The notes beneath the pieces are model-generated. The model was not told the DNA's origin, did no database searches, and saw only the letters and a list, made by a program, of their open reading frames with translations. Made by a program: the position numbers and the translations under genes. Shown piece by piece: positions 11,297 through 22,421 of a stretch of DNA of 64,000 bases (position 1 is its first letter; each line of letters starts with the position of its first letter). The DNA is from Microvelia longipes (lineage: Eukaryota; Arthropoda; Insecta; Hemiptera; Veliidae), in contig JACMZG010001863.1 in the NCBI GenBank assembly GCA_018340805.1, positions 26,424,984 to 26,488,983 on the forward strand. The letters run 5' to 3'.

Positions 11297-11596
11297 ATAG
11301 AGAAGATATATACTAGAGGGAGCATAGCCTATCTCAATACATTAAGAAGCCTGATATAACTTTTTGGGGCTCTCAGTAACCTCATTAAAACCTTCTCTAA
11401 AGTAAGTTAAGGTTATAATAAATAAACTGTTTTTGGCTTCCCACACATTGTTTCTGTTTTTATTTATATTTTAAACGTTTTAAGTTATTTTAATTTTGTA
11501 CTGATTAATTGATTATACTATAAGCGTGTTTGATATACTGATTTTTCAATGTTTCAAAATTTAACCCATATGGCCCCTCTAGTAATATATCTCTAT
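11297..11596 (+). mobile_element. MITE-1 copy 1, about 300 bp with TIRs
   Basis: The ends are imperfect inverted repeats: CATAGAGA-GATATATACTAGAGGG at the left, and CCCCTCTAGTAATATATCTCTAT at the right. Two further copies in the opposite orientation lie at 23068-23364 and 24365-24678. Shared interior landmarks are GATAGGCTATGCCCCCT-like text, CTCATTAAAACCTTCTCTAA and GGGTTAAATTTTGAAACATT. There is no transposase, so it is non-autonomous. The TIRs suggest a DNA transposon, but the superfamily is not determined. Confidence 0.85.
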
Positions 11597-11767
11597 ATTT
11601 AAGTGTATAAAAACTCGTCCGTCTCCACTAGGATTTTCATTATTGCTGCGTACATATTAATTTGTATTATATAACCATATCTTTATTTAGTTTTTTGCTC
11701 TAACTTGCTCTTTTGCAAGCTATCCTTGCTGTTTGTTTTTGGTGACTAACATAAATAACATAGTGCA

Positions 11768-11839
11768 CTCACAAACTCTCACACTCTCACACACACACAC
11801 ATACGCACGCGCGCGCACACACACACACAGACAAAATTT

Positions 11840-11885
<46 letters not shown>

Positions 11886-11906
11886 TATTATATATATATA
11901 TATATA
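11768..11906. repeat. Compound CA, CG and AT microsatellite
   Basis: An (AC)n run with an internal GCGCGCGC block is followed after ACAAAATTTT by interrupted (AT)n. It is a slippage-prone simple repeat. Confidence 0.97.
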
Positions 11907-12498
11907 AATCCTTAAGATAGCTTGCTTTCTTTCCTCCAGATATTAGGCAAAATAAATAGTAAAATTATTATTATTATTAATTAAAATTTTAATTTAAATT
12001 AAAAATAAGATTTACTCTAGATGTACAATGTGCTATCAAAGTCAAATGTGTACATTTTTCTCTCCCTAAAACTTTCAAAACTGAAACTGTACCTAAAAAT
12101 ATATTTTAATCATATATTACCTATTAAAAATACAATCATATCTTATAAAAAAATATCATAATATATAATTTTTAAATAAAATCTCAGTATCAATTCTAAA
12201 ACGTGATTTGTATTTGGAGCTGGGTAACAGGTTGCCTTGGATCCTTATCACCATTATCATTTTACACCTCAACTCTATGTTTATTTACAAACCGAGGATT
12301 ATCTAGTTTTTTAAGAAACAATAAAATTTAATATTATTGGTTTTAAGATATATTTGTAGTAATAGGATTATTTTATTGTAGTAATCAAGATAATGATTTG
12401 AAGAATAACGTGAACTTTCATGTGCTTGATTTTGTGATACAATGCTTTAATAACGATTAGAAATGTTAATAAATAATTCCACTTTAAAATTAACGAAT

Positions 12499-12592
12499 AA
12501 ATAAATAAAGCGACAGTCTCTCCACAAATGTACACATATGTACAACATACAAATGTACAACATTTGTGGAGAGACTGTCGCTTTATTTATTT
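12499..12592. repeat. 33-bp-arm hairpin containing TCTCTCCACA
   Basis: The arms at 12499-12531 and 12560-12592 are perfect or nearly perfect complements (AAATAAATAAAGCGACAG, TCTCTCCACAAATGT). The loop contains repeated TGTACA blocks. The phrase AGTCTCTCCACA is also found at the hammerhead-like repeats near 35217, 39165 and 49010, so this may be a solo terminus of that family. Confidence 0.85.
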
Positions 12593-13660
12593 AATCACTA
12601 CCTCCACGGTTCAGAATACATAAATAACTAATGAACATTTAATCGATTCAGAAACCTATTTAAAGGTAATCATAACCCGGATAATTACATAAACAAGCCT
12701 ACTGGTTTATCAATCTCAACATATCAGGTTAAAACTTTATCAGTTATCTTTTAACATCCGATCGGAGACCAAAGTTTTTCCTGTTCATATGTTTACTTTT
12801 TAAAATTAAGACTGTCGCGTATTCACCATTGTTCAATTATTATTAAAATGGAATATTTGGAGACAAAAAAAAAAACTCTTAAACACTAAAAAGCACTAAT
12901 CCTTTAGAAACAGTTTAAAGAAAACACAATACTTTACCAATATACCTATCGTTGTACCTACCAAAAGAATTGAATCAAATCTAAAAACAGACATGGCTGC
13001 ATATTAAATCATAGACATTAAAGTGAAAATTCCTTTTTTATTTTCTCCAATTCATTTACCTTCATATTTTACTAATAAACATTTAAGCTGTACTAATGAA
13101 CCTTTCCTAATAAAAATTACAGGCCATAGTGAAGCTGCCATAGCTGCAACGCGCTATGGCTCAGAGCTTCTAGGTCCAGGGCGTCCCTAATGTCATTTTA
13201 CGGCACATTGTTGTTATTTCATATTTTTATTTAAAAATATTTTTCTTGAATTTTCTTAATTCTTGTTTTAGTTATCTTATTATTTTTTTATATGAAGAAG
13301 AGTCAATTAGACTTGCGTAATATTTCATTTTGTAAATGTCCGTTTATGTATACAAATAAACGAATAAATATTATATGCTGTTTTACATTAATTAATACAC
13401 GATATAATGCCATACATTTAGCGAATTTTCACAGCTTCGACTCACAAACACACTTATAGCGTGCTTGTAAGGCTTGCTATGTTGCTTCGAGGCCATGTGG
13501 ACGCATAAATATACATATGAATACATATGCAGTATTTAAAAATTATCTTACACCCATTATAGAAATAACAAAAAAAACCTTTTATTAACTCAATGTTTGA
13601 TGAGTTCATAATAAAATTCTTTACTCATAAGAACAGTGACACATACAAACAGAAAATAGA

Positions 13661-13665
13661 TTATA

Positions 13666-13735
<70 letters not shown>

Positions 13736-13744
13736 ATATATATA
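13661..13744. repeat. (AT)n microsatellite
   Basis: This is a pure to lightly interrupted AT dinucleotide tract. The minus-strand Ile-Tyr frame across it (13590-13805) is an artefact of the repeat. Confidence 0.98.
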
Positions 13745-15600
13745 CTATTTCAGAATTCTCACAACTACATGATCGATACCCACTTTTCCTCTCTACTTCT
13801 GTCATCCAAACAACCTTAAAAATCCACTAAATATAGAAAAAATTGATTTTGCTAAATTACTTTCCTGCAAATACAAACAGTGATATCTTCTTCTTTATGA
13901 GTAGTCAAATCATTGTCCACATTTACTCTGAGTTTAGTCGATAGAAGCCAAATCCACGATGTTCTACGCGCTGTGATTTTTATGATAATCGTAGTTCTTC
14001 ATTATATCGGTTACGAAGTATTGTATTAGAAAGGGATTTATTCCCCAGAGGCAAAAAAAATATTATTTTATATTTATAAAATACTACCAAGTGGTTATTT
14101 AAAGTGTTAAGGAATTCAAACCGCTCTGTTATTTTATTTTAGAAAAAAACCTCAAGGACGATCAAGGTTGTGTTTTATATCTGTAAAATTAGGGAGTACT
14201 ACAATTTTCAATCAAAGAAAACTAGGGTTTTAAAAAGATAAGTAAAATAAGGATCTCGAAACAGGTGTGTTGAAATTCGTTTTTCATGAGGTTGCAATAG
14301 CAAAATTACAATGCCAAAATTATCAAATTATAACTAAGTTTATCGACTAGACTTTTGCAAAATTTTAGGACCCTCAATAATAATTTATATTAAATATTAT
14401 TATGATTCTGCCTTATGGTTTTCCAGTGTAGGAAAGCCTGGTCTGGCAGTGTGGCACTATTGTTTCTAGTTGAAGCTATAGAAAGTTAGAGTTAAATCAC
14501 GACTCTCATGTGGATTAGACGTAAAATGCCTACATAGGACTCATAAGGTAGAACACTAAGGGAGGCAGCAAAAAGGTACCAACAACGTCGCCTATTTGCT
14601 AGGTGGTCTATCACCTCTCCCTAATTACTATCACTAAAGTCTCGAACCCTATTATTTATGAAGTATGTGTGGCGTCATTAACCCACAATAATGACCCCAC
14701 AAACGTTTCAAAAATTCACAATTCCTCAAAATGTGTTTAGATAGGGACGATATTTTTATTCTTTAAAGTCCCGCTAAACGAAAAACTATTAACTACTTGG
14801 TGAACAAGTGTGTTTAGTGTTTATACACCTAAACTATGTTAAAATGTGCAATTATAAATGTTATTTCCGGAATAAAGGTCGATACAAAGTTTACTGTATA
14901 ATAAAAATATTTACTTACTTAAAACATAATTATAATAAATGTTTATTAGTATCATTAATATTGTTATACCATATTCTTAACTTTAAGATATTTCACTACA
15001 TAAAATCTAATGCAATTCTTTCCAATGAATAAAGAGGTAAACACCAAGTTGCATAAAATCCTATCTATTGAAAATGGTACTGGTTTTCAATGTAAAATAT
15101 TGCCTATTTAAATTTAATAGTAATCATAACTTTTTCTCTTTTTCTTCTTTAAAATTGGCTATATTTTAAACTTTAAAAGTCAAAATAATACAAGAGGTTA
15201 CATTTTATAAACTGTTACAATACACCCTGTCCTAAGGCAATGCTAACTATCAAATTATATTTGAAAATGAAAAAAAAATCTTTATCCAACCTTTTAGTTC
15301 AAAGTTGTAACTTAAGATATTAAGTAACTTAAATTACTCTTTTAAAGCTGAAAACAACTTCATTATAAAGTTTATTTAGTATGTGTGTTTTGAACCGAGA
15401 TAGAGAGAGGCAAATAAGTTTATTCGACTTAAAAACCAGAGAACAATCTGGGAGTACTCGAATACCGGTGAACTGACTGTATTACGACAACTAGTGCAAA
15501 CATCAATTTATTTATTTAAGGGTATAAACCAAGATAAGTGCAACAAATTACAAAATTAGAAAATATTATTAGTTTTTAAGATGTAGAAGTAGGATTAGTA
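13745..15600. other. AT-rich DNA, no firm feature
   Basis: Positions 14415-14650 are more complex in composition (for example GGCAGTGTGGCAC, CGCCTATTTGCTAGGTGG) and could be an old repeat, but no second copy is present. ACACCCTGT at about 15222-15230 resembles the end motif of the element at 31033-31364, but no partner was found. No coding signal is seen. Confidence 0.4.
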
Positions 15601-15606
15601 CATTAT

Positions 15607-15700
15607 TTTTACTTTTCTTCATTTATACCGTTGATATATAGGAAAAGTATTGTGTTTGCAAAAAAATTCGAAACCGCTAAAGTTTTTAACTCTGGTGGAG
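15607..15700 (+). repeat. R5S repeat, 5' fragment
   Basis: This holds the family's start palindrome, ACTTTTCTTCATTTATACCG then GATATATAGGAAAAGT, followed by ATTGTGTTTGCAAAAAAATTCGAAACCG. Similarity then stops, so only the first 100 bp or so of the element remains. Confidence 0.85.
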
Positions 15701-15739
15701 TTGCTACGCATTCAATGTCACCTAAATCAATATCAAACT

Positions 15740-16440
15740 TGTAAATAAATACTTTCTATTACGCTAATCCAAGAAAAGAACAAAAGAAAACTTTCTATTA
15801 ATAAATAAAAATATATAATTTAAATTAATTCAGTAAAGAAACAAGAAATAAATAACAAAAAAAAGGTTTTAATATTAAAACACTGTTGTCATTTTACGGA
15901 AATATGGCTGTACTCAAAAAAACTAATACTTAGAGGAAGCATAAAGCTGCTCTTATCACTCCATGGGTAGCTTGGTACCATAACCGTACTTTGGTGACTT
16001 CATTTTTGTTAATAATAATTACAATTTCACATACATATTTTTTAACATTATTTTTCGACTATTTTTTCTCAAATTATGTAAAATGATTACTTTTAATATT
16101 CATATGTAAATTAATTTCAATTCTTTTAACTAACTTTAACCCTTATTTAGTATTTCTAGACCCCTTTTCTTATCACTTGTTTATTCCACCTTAGTACTCT
16201 CAATAAGAATAAGATGTGGTCTCAATAAGAATGTGGTCTTCAGCGCTTCTCGCGGCTAATAGATAAACTCCTAGCTGTACAAAAAATGTTTTTTCACAGT
16301 GGATATAAATTATCATTTCACGTTTAGCATAAGAGGGAATAAAGTGAACCTAAACTCCCTACCTTAGAAAGCTAATAAGAGGGAATAAAGTGAACATAAA
16401 CTCCCTACCTTAGAAAAGCTAAAATTTTGGCCTCTCTTAT
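15740..16440 (+). repeat. Dispersed repeat B, copy 1
   Basis: This shares a series of blocks in the same order with 55590-56005: GAAACAAGAAATA, TGTTGTCATTT, ATATGGCTG, AATGTGGT-TTCAG, CTCGCGGC, AATAGAT, CTCC-AGCTGTACAAAAAA, TGGATA, AATAAAGTGAACCTAAACTC and ACCTTAGAAA. The copy contains a perfect-looking 46-bp tandem duplication (about 16329-16374 and 16375-16421, GAGGGAATAAAGTGAAC). No open frame or known terminal motif is present, so the class is unknown. Confidence 0.7.
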
Positions 16441-16924
16441 TTTATACTAATACAGATTCTATGAAAATAAATTTTAAAAGCACCAAGTCTATAAGTGTTT
16501 TTTAAAATCTAACATATGATACTTAGTATCATAAGTATTCCTAACAAATTACTTTAATGTCCTACAGAACAAGATCATTGTAAAATTATGTTCAAATAAT
16601 TTAAACCATACTACATACTTCTTGAAGTTAGATCAACTATAAATTAAATAAAAATAAAAAAATCAAATATAATTTAGTTTAATAGCAATGTAATGTAAGA
16701 AGTAAGTCAAGATTAAGACATTTATTTGTTGAATAGCGCTATCGACGTGCATTAGATGCAGCTATTATTTTAACAACTCAGTTAATGTGAGGTTAGGTTT
16801 CTAAAGTACTACAAAGCAATTACTATCTTAATGTTTTTATTTATTTAATGTATGTATTTATTGTTATCGGAGTAAATTTAACCTATTTTTCTTTTATTTT
16901 TATGATATCTTTATAAACTTTATA

Positions 16925-17990
16925 GTATACTTTTTACTTTTTCTCGTTACTACCGGTGGTAAATGGGGAAAGTATTGCGTATGCACAAACCGAGATATCA
17001 CATGAATTATTGTTTGGGTTTTTTCTAACCTCCTGATTGGATTTACTAAGTTGTCTGTCTATATGCACGTCTGCGTGTGTTGTTATCGTCGTAGCTCATA
17101 GTGGTTTATGACAGAGAGTTGAAATCGGCAGGAAAATCAATCTTAAGGATTGGTTCGTGCTATAAGTTAATATTTTTAATGAACTTTTATTAACCAGAAA
17201 TAATGACTTCATCAGTAAAACGCGAAAAACATGATTTGATCAATTTAAGATATAACCACGCTTTGTATAGTCATATATAAGAGAAACATACGTGTAAGTT
17301 TTACCTTACTGTCAGCATAGTTCATTTTTATCAATTGAATACAAATTTTAAAAAAACAAACAAATAGGATAAATAATTTCAGTTGAGTTAAGAATTTAGT
17401 GTTACAAGTTCGTCCCTTTACGTTATTAACGTAAAGGGATAACTTTACGTATACTTATTAATTATAAGTATACGAAGTTTCGTTTCAATACGGCGTACAA
17501 GTTCGTCTCTTTACGTTATTTACGTAAAGGGTGAACTTTACGTATACTTATTAATTATAAGTATACGAAGTTTCGTTTCAATACGGCGTACAAGTCGTCT
17601 CTTTACGTTATTTACGTAAAGGGGTGAACTTTACGTATACTTATTAATTATAAGTAACGAAGTTTCGTTTCAATACGGCGTACAAGTTCGTCTCTTTTAC
17701 GTTATTTACGTAAAGGGGTGAACTTTACGTATACTATTAATTATAAGTATACGAAGTTTCGTTTCAATACGGCAATTATATCTTCAGTTTTTATGGTCAT
17801 AAAAGACTACTGGGAATAAAAGTAATGTATTTACTGTGTATTACTGAGAACGAGCGGGAAACAAGTCCGGAGAAGTATTGCGGTATAAATTTGGCGATAT
17901 TTAACATTCTGAGGATAAGCGATGCGAATTCCGAAAGGGTTAGAAAAAAGTACCGAGGACCTCTTCCAATTTTTAATCATTTGCTTTGTA
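16925..17990 (+). repeat. R5S copy expanded by an internal tandem array
   Basis: The 5' part (16925-17345) keeps the start (TTTTTCTCG..TACCGGTGGTA), CCTCCTGATTGGATTTAC, a GT-rich phrase, GAGAGTTGAAA, AATAATGACT and the AACGCGAAAAACATGATTTG block. The 3' part (17774-17990) keeps TTATGGTCATAAAAG, CTGGGAATAAAAG, GAACGAGCGGGAAACAAGTCCG, GCGGTATAAATTT, CTGAGGATAAGCGATGCGAA and AGTACCGAGGACCTC. The central part of the 5S-like segment is deleted (TCATAAAAG joins straight to ACTACTGGGAAT), so its pol III promoter would be lost. Between the two parts lies a 93-bp x 4 array. Confidence 0.8.
17404..17773. repeat. 93-bp tandem array, 4 units, doubly palindromic
   Basis: Units begin at 17404, 17497, 17590 and 17682 (ACAAGTTCGTC..). 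Each holds two palindromes: CTTTACGTTATTTACGTAAAG, and CGTATACTT then AATTA then AAGTATACG. The unit ends in GAAGTTTCGTTTCAATACGG. Text of the same kind occurs once in single-copy form in other R5S elements (for example on the minus strand at 60470-60530), so this is an in-situ expansion of an internal piece of the element. The unit differs by only a few indels between repeats, which indicates a recent event. Confidence 0.92.
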
Positions 17991-18078
17991 TAAAAGAGTA
18001 ATTTTTTGGACTAATATGAAATATAACATACATGTTGTATTGTATTTAAAGATACTACTTCATCACAATACTTAATTA

Positions 18079-18725
18079 CCAAACCATTATGTAGGTAAAA
18101 TACTCCCCGCCAGTCTTTGGTCCAAAAAAGTAGGGAAATCAACTTTCTGTCCCGCCAGTCATGTCCGTATTGGATGGAGATGGTCATAGGCGTTTTAAAA
18201 GTGAGGTTCTAGGTTGGCAATAGTTTAACGGCTCTATTTACATTGAGAGGTATCATCAGCTTCTTCTCCTTGGCGGCTAGCCAGCGGGGTGAACGATTTT
18301 GCTATATTTTTTGAAATATCAAACAATTCAGGTGTTCGTGAGATTAATCATACAGATTTTAGCAGTTGTCATAATTGCAGCAGTTTTACTTACCTGCATT
18401 AGATCCAGGGAGTATACAAAAGAAATAAATGAATGAATGAAACGACAACGTACGATATAATCAGCACTACACCCTAATATACTCTTGCAAAACTACCTCT
18501 AAAGGTGATTCACTTTTCTGGCTCGCCGCCAAGGAGAGAAGCTGATGATAGCCTCTCAATGTAAATAGAGCCGTTTAACTATTGCCAACTAGAAACTTCA
18601 CTTTAAAACGCCTATGACAATCTCATCCAATACGGACATGACTTGGCGGGACAGAAAAGTTGATTTCCCTACTTTTTTGGACCAAAGACTTGGCGGGGAG
18701 TATTTACCACATAAGTGGTTTTTGG
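18079..18725. mobile_element. Long-arm foldback element, copy 1
   Basis: The arms at about 18079-18284 and 18518-18725 are reverse complements over some 200 bp. Landmarks are ACTCCCCGCCAGTCTTTGG, AAAAAGTAGGGAAATCAACTT, TTGGCAATAGTTTAACGG, TTACATTGAGAGG and CAGCTTCTTCTCCTTGGCGG. The loop is about 230 bp and carries GTTTTACTTACCTGCAT and a (GAAT)n patch. The element has no coding capacity. A second, left-truncated copy starts right after the N at 19818. The class is unknown; the size and structure fit a foldback or long-TIR MITE. Confidence 0.88.
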
Positions 18726-18989
18726 TAAGATTTCATTACTTTTTGTACGGCTCCTGTTTTATGTAAAAATGAAGTAAACATAATACGTGTAGTAAATTAA
18801 AGCTGTAAAGAGTGTCAGGTATTGTATATACCACTCTCAAGCTTGTTTTCTGCGGCGCGTACAACTAGGACTTTAACATTTGGGAATTTTTGATACAGAA
18901 ATGTTAACAAATGGCATTAAAAAAAATCAAAATGTCTTCAAACACAAAAATCCATTCATTAGTTAAGAGTGCAGATGGGTCAATTTTAA
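18726..18989. other. Linker between foldback and satellite array
   Basis: This single-copy-looking spacer (TTTTTGTACGGCTCCTG, CTTGTTTTCTGCGGCGCGTACAAC) is present again at 20336-20600 with scattered small indels. It is therefore part of the duplicated block and not a junction. Confidence 0.7.
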
Positions 18990-19817
18990 AAAAAGTGGCG
19001 TTCGCTAGCAGTTTTTTGCTTGTATTATTTTAGCATAGGAATGTCGAATTTGAGATTTATCAGGTAGGAATACACAGAGGCATAAAACAAATTCAAAAAG
19101 AAACACATATTAACATGTGTTCAGTAGTTTACGGCTGCAGGTTTAGTTTTTCTGCTCCGCGTTAAGCGTAAGAAATCGAATTTGAAATTAAGACAATTGA
19201 AGCATTAAGACAATCTAAAAAGTCCTCACACATCAAAATTGTTCACTAGGTTTAGACTGTAGGTGAATAATCATACTCAACAAACTATCGTTCTCTAGTT
19301 GACGTTTTCGCTCTGCGTTTTAGCGTAAGAATGTCAATTTTTGAGATCTTTATTGAAGTGGGAATGTACGCGAAACATAAGACGAATCTAAAAAAACGTC
19401 CTCACACATCAAATCCGTTTCACTAGTTTAGGGGCTGTAGGTTGCATAAACATATAAACTATCGTTCTCTTAGCTTAGTTTTTCGCTCCGCATTTTAGCA
19501 TAAGGAATGTCCGAATTTGAAGATTTGTTATGACAGTGCAGGAATGCACAGAGCATAAGACGATCCAAAGAAAGTCTTCACACATCACAATCCCGTTCAC
19601 TAGTTTAGGCTGAAAGGTGCATAAACATTAAACTATTACTTCTCTAGCTTAGTTTTTCGCTTTCCGCAGTTTAGCATTAAGAAATGTCGAATTTGAGATT
19701 TTATGAAGTGGGAATGCCCAAGCGCATAGCGATCCCAAAAAGTCCTCACACATCAACAATCCTCACTAGTTAGGCTTTAGGTGCATAAATTATGAAACTA
19801 TCGTTCTCTAGCTTAGT
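18990..19817. repeat. About 160-bp satellite array, block 1 (5 units)
   Basis: Units carry TTAGTTTTTCGCTCCGCG, TAGCGTAAGAATGTCGAATT, GAGATTTTATGAAGT, GGAATGCAC, CATAAGACGAATC, CCTCACACATCAAAATCCG, TTCACTAGTTTAGGCTGTAGG, TGCATAAACATATAAACTATCG and TTCTCTAGC. The CGCT(C/T)CGC motif recurs near 19010 (diverged), 19150, 19310, 19482 and 19655. The first units are the most diverged. Many single-base indels separate the units and this block from the next one. The array is cut at the N. Confidence 0.9.
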
Positions 19818-19818
19818 N
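19818..19818. other. Single undetermined base (N) at a duplication junction
   Basis: This is the only N in the window. On its left is satellite text (CTAGCTTAGT). On its right the sequence jumps into the middle of the foldback arm (TTTTAAAGTGAAGTTTCTAGG), which also occurs at about 18197. The N therefore sits exactly where a block of about 1.6 kb starts over. Confidence 0.98.
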
Positions 19819-20335
19819 TTTTAAAGTGAAGTTTCTAGGTGGCAATAGTTAACGCTCTATTTACATTGAGAGGCTATCATCAGCTTCTTCTCTTGGCGGG
19901 CTAGCCAGCGTGTGAACGAGTTTTTGCTATATTTTGAAAATATCAACAATTCAGGTGTTCGTGAGATTATAACAGATTTTAGCAGTTGTCATAATTGCAG
20001 CAGTTTTACTTACCTGCATAGATCAGAGTATACAAAAGGAAAAATGAATGAATGAAACGAACGTACGAATATAATCACACTACACCCTATATACTCTTGC
20101 AAACACTACCTCTAAAGGTATTCACTTTTCTGGCTCGCCGCCAAGGAGAAGAAGCTGATGATAGCCTCTCAATGTAAATAGAGGCCGTTAACTATTGCCA
20201 ACCTAGAAACTTCACTTTAAAACGCCTATGACATCTCCATCATACGGAATGACTTGGCGGACAGAAAAGGTTGATTTCCCTACTTTTTTGGACCAAAGAC
20301 TTGGCGGGGAGTATTTTACCACATAATGGTTTTTG
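19819..20335. mobile_element. Long-arm foldback element, copy 2, left-truncated
   Basis: This is near-identical to 18195-18725 apart from many one- or two-base indels. The outer 115 bp or so of the left arm is absent because the copy begins at the N. The right arm (from about 20130) is complete through TTGGCGGGGAGTATTTTACCAC. Confidence 0.88.
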
Positions 20336-20589
20336 GTAAGATTTCATTACTTTTTGTACGCTCCTGTTTTATTGTAAAAATAGAAGTAAACATAATACGT
20401 GTTAGTAAATAAAGCTGTAAGAGTGTCAAGGTATTGTATAACCACTCTCAAGCTTGTTTTCTGCGGCGCGTACAACATAGGATTTATAAATTTGGGATTT
20501 TTATACAGAAATGTTTAAAATGGCATTAAAAAAAATCAAATGTCTTCAAACAAAAATCCATTCATTAGTTAAGAGTGCAGATGGGTCAA

Positions 20590-21660
20590 TTTTTAAAAGT
20601 GGCGTTCGCTAGCAGTTTTTTGCTTTATATTAGCATAGGAATGTCGAATTTGAATTTTATCAGGTAGGAATACACAGAGCATAAAACAAATTTCAAAAAG
20701 AAACCACATATTAACATGTGTTCAGTAGTTTAGGCTGCAGGTTAGTTTTTTGCTCCGCGCTTAAGCGTAAGAACATCGAATTTGAAATTAAGACAATTGA
20801 AAGCATAAGACAAATCTAAAAAAGTCCTACACATCAAAATGTTCACTAGTTTAGACTGTAGGTGCATATCATATAAAACTATCGTTCTCTAGTTTAGTTT
20901 TCGCTCTGCGTTTAGCGTAAGAATGTCAAATTTGAGATTTTATGAAGTGGAATGTACGCGAAACATAAGACGAATCTAAAAGTCCTCACACATCAAAATC
21001 CGTTCACTAGTTTAGCTGTAGGTGCATAAACATATAAACTATCGTTCTCTAGCTTAGTTTTTCGCTCCGCATTTGCATAAGAATGTCGAATTTGAGATTT
21101 TATGAAGTAGGAATGCACAAGAGATAAGACGAATCCAAAGTCTTCACACATCAAAATCCGTTCAATTTAGCTGAAGTGCATAACATATAAACTATACTTC
21201 TCTAGCTTGTTTTTCGCTCCGCATTTAGCATAAGAATGTCGAATTTGAGATTTTATGAAGTAATGCACAAGGCATAATACGAATCCAAAAAGTCCTCACA
21301 CATCAAATCCGTTCACTAGTTTAGGCTTTAGGTGCATAAATTATGAAACTATCGTTCTCTAGCTTAGTTTTTCGCTCCGCGTTTAGCCCGTAAGAATGTC
21401 GAATTTGAGATTTTATGAAGTAGAAATGCACAAGAGCATAAGAAGAATCTAAAAAGTCCTCACACATCAAAATTCCGTTCGGTAGTTTAGGCTGTAGGTG
21501 CGTAACATAAAAAATATCGTTTGCAGCTTAGTTTTTCGCTTCGCGTCAGCGTAGGAAATGTCGAAATTTTTTATGAGCTAGGAATGCACGCGAGCATAGA
21601 CGAATCAAAAATTCATATGTCAAAATCCGTTCAGTGTTTAGGCTGTAGGTGCGTCAACAA
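20590..21660. repeat. About 160-bp satellite array, block 2 (7 units)
   Basis: This is the same unit as in 18990-19817, with the CGCTCCGC-type motif near 20620 (diverged), 20750, 20900, 21060, 21220, 21370 and 21533. The first five units repeat block 1 in the same order. The last units (CGCTCCGCGTTTAGCCCG, then CGCTTCGCGTCAGCG) continue past the point where block 1 is cut. The array ends at GTGCGTCAAC. Confidence 0.9.
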
Positions 21661-22364
21661 AATGCAGGAAGAATAAGAAGAGAATAAATAAGAATAAGAA
21701 GTCGTCAAAAATGCCATTTCAAACCTCTTTTTCTCCACTTCTGCTAGGCCGATTTGGATGATTTTTTTTTTATTTTTGTCTACAAAGCATGCCCTTAAGG
21801 ATATTATAATATTATTTATTACCTATAGCCGTTTTCACGCTAACAGACCCTCAAAAACCCTACTTTGTTGCGTACAGTAATATATACACTGGCAGCTTAA
21901 GTAAATTTTTGACTTTTTTTACTGACTAGCGGTATTTTTGCTTTTCTTTTTGACTTGGCGAGGCGGAACGCTGCTGCTTCCAAATATATGGTGTTCCCAA
22001 ATATCTTCAGTTGCATTCTAATTTAAATTAATTCGCTCTAACAAAAGTAATACAACTATAGTTTATAATTATATTAAATTATATAGGGAAACGTCAAAAA
22101 GTATTTGTTTGGAAGAATGTTTATAGTTACCTTAAATTTACTAGACAATCCTGCTTTAGCTTATAAACCTTATGAAAATCTGAAACACACAATATAATAA
22201 TTTTATTAAAATAATCCTTTTCAACATCAAATATATTTTATTATATTATCATTTATTTCCTACATAGATTTACTTTAATATTACATTTACATTTTAAACT
22301 ATTTTTACTTTCATGTATTTTAACCGTCTTACATAGATTTAGTATTTACATACATACGTACCTG

Positions 22365-22421
<57 letters not shown>

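Noticed and set aside
17404..17773. A CRISPR-like array
   Set aside because: The 93-bp units are contiguous without distinct spacers and expand a segment of a eukaryotic mobile element. There are no cas genes, and the genome is eukaryotic.
18518..18560. A hammerhead ribozyme at GAAGCTGATGATAGCCTCTC in the foldback arm
   Set aside because: CTGATGA is present, but no GAAA with a following helix III and cleavage site lies at a workable distance.
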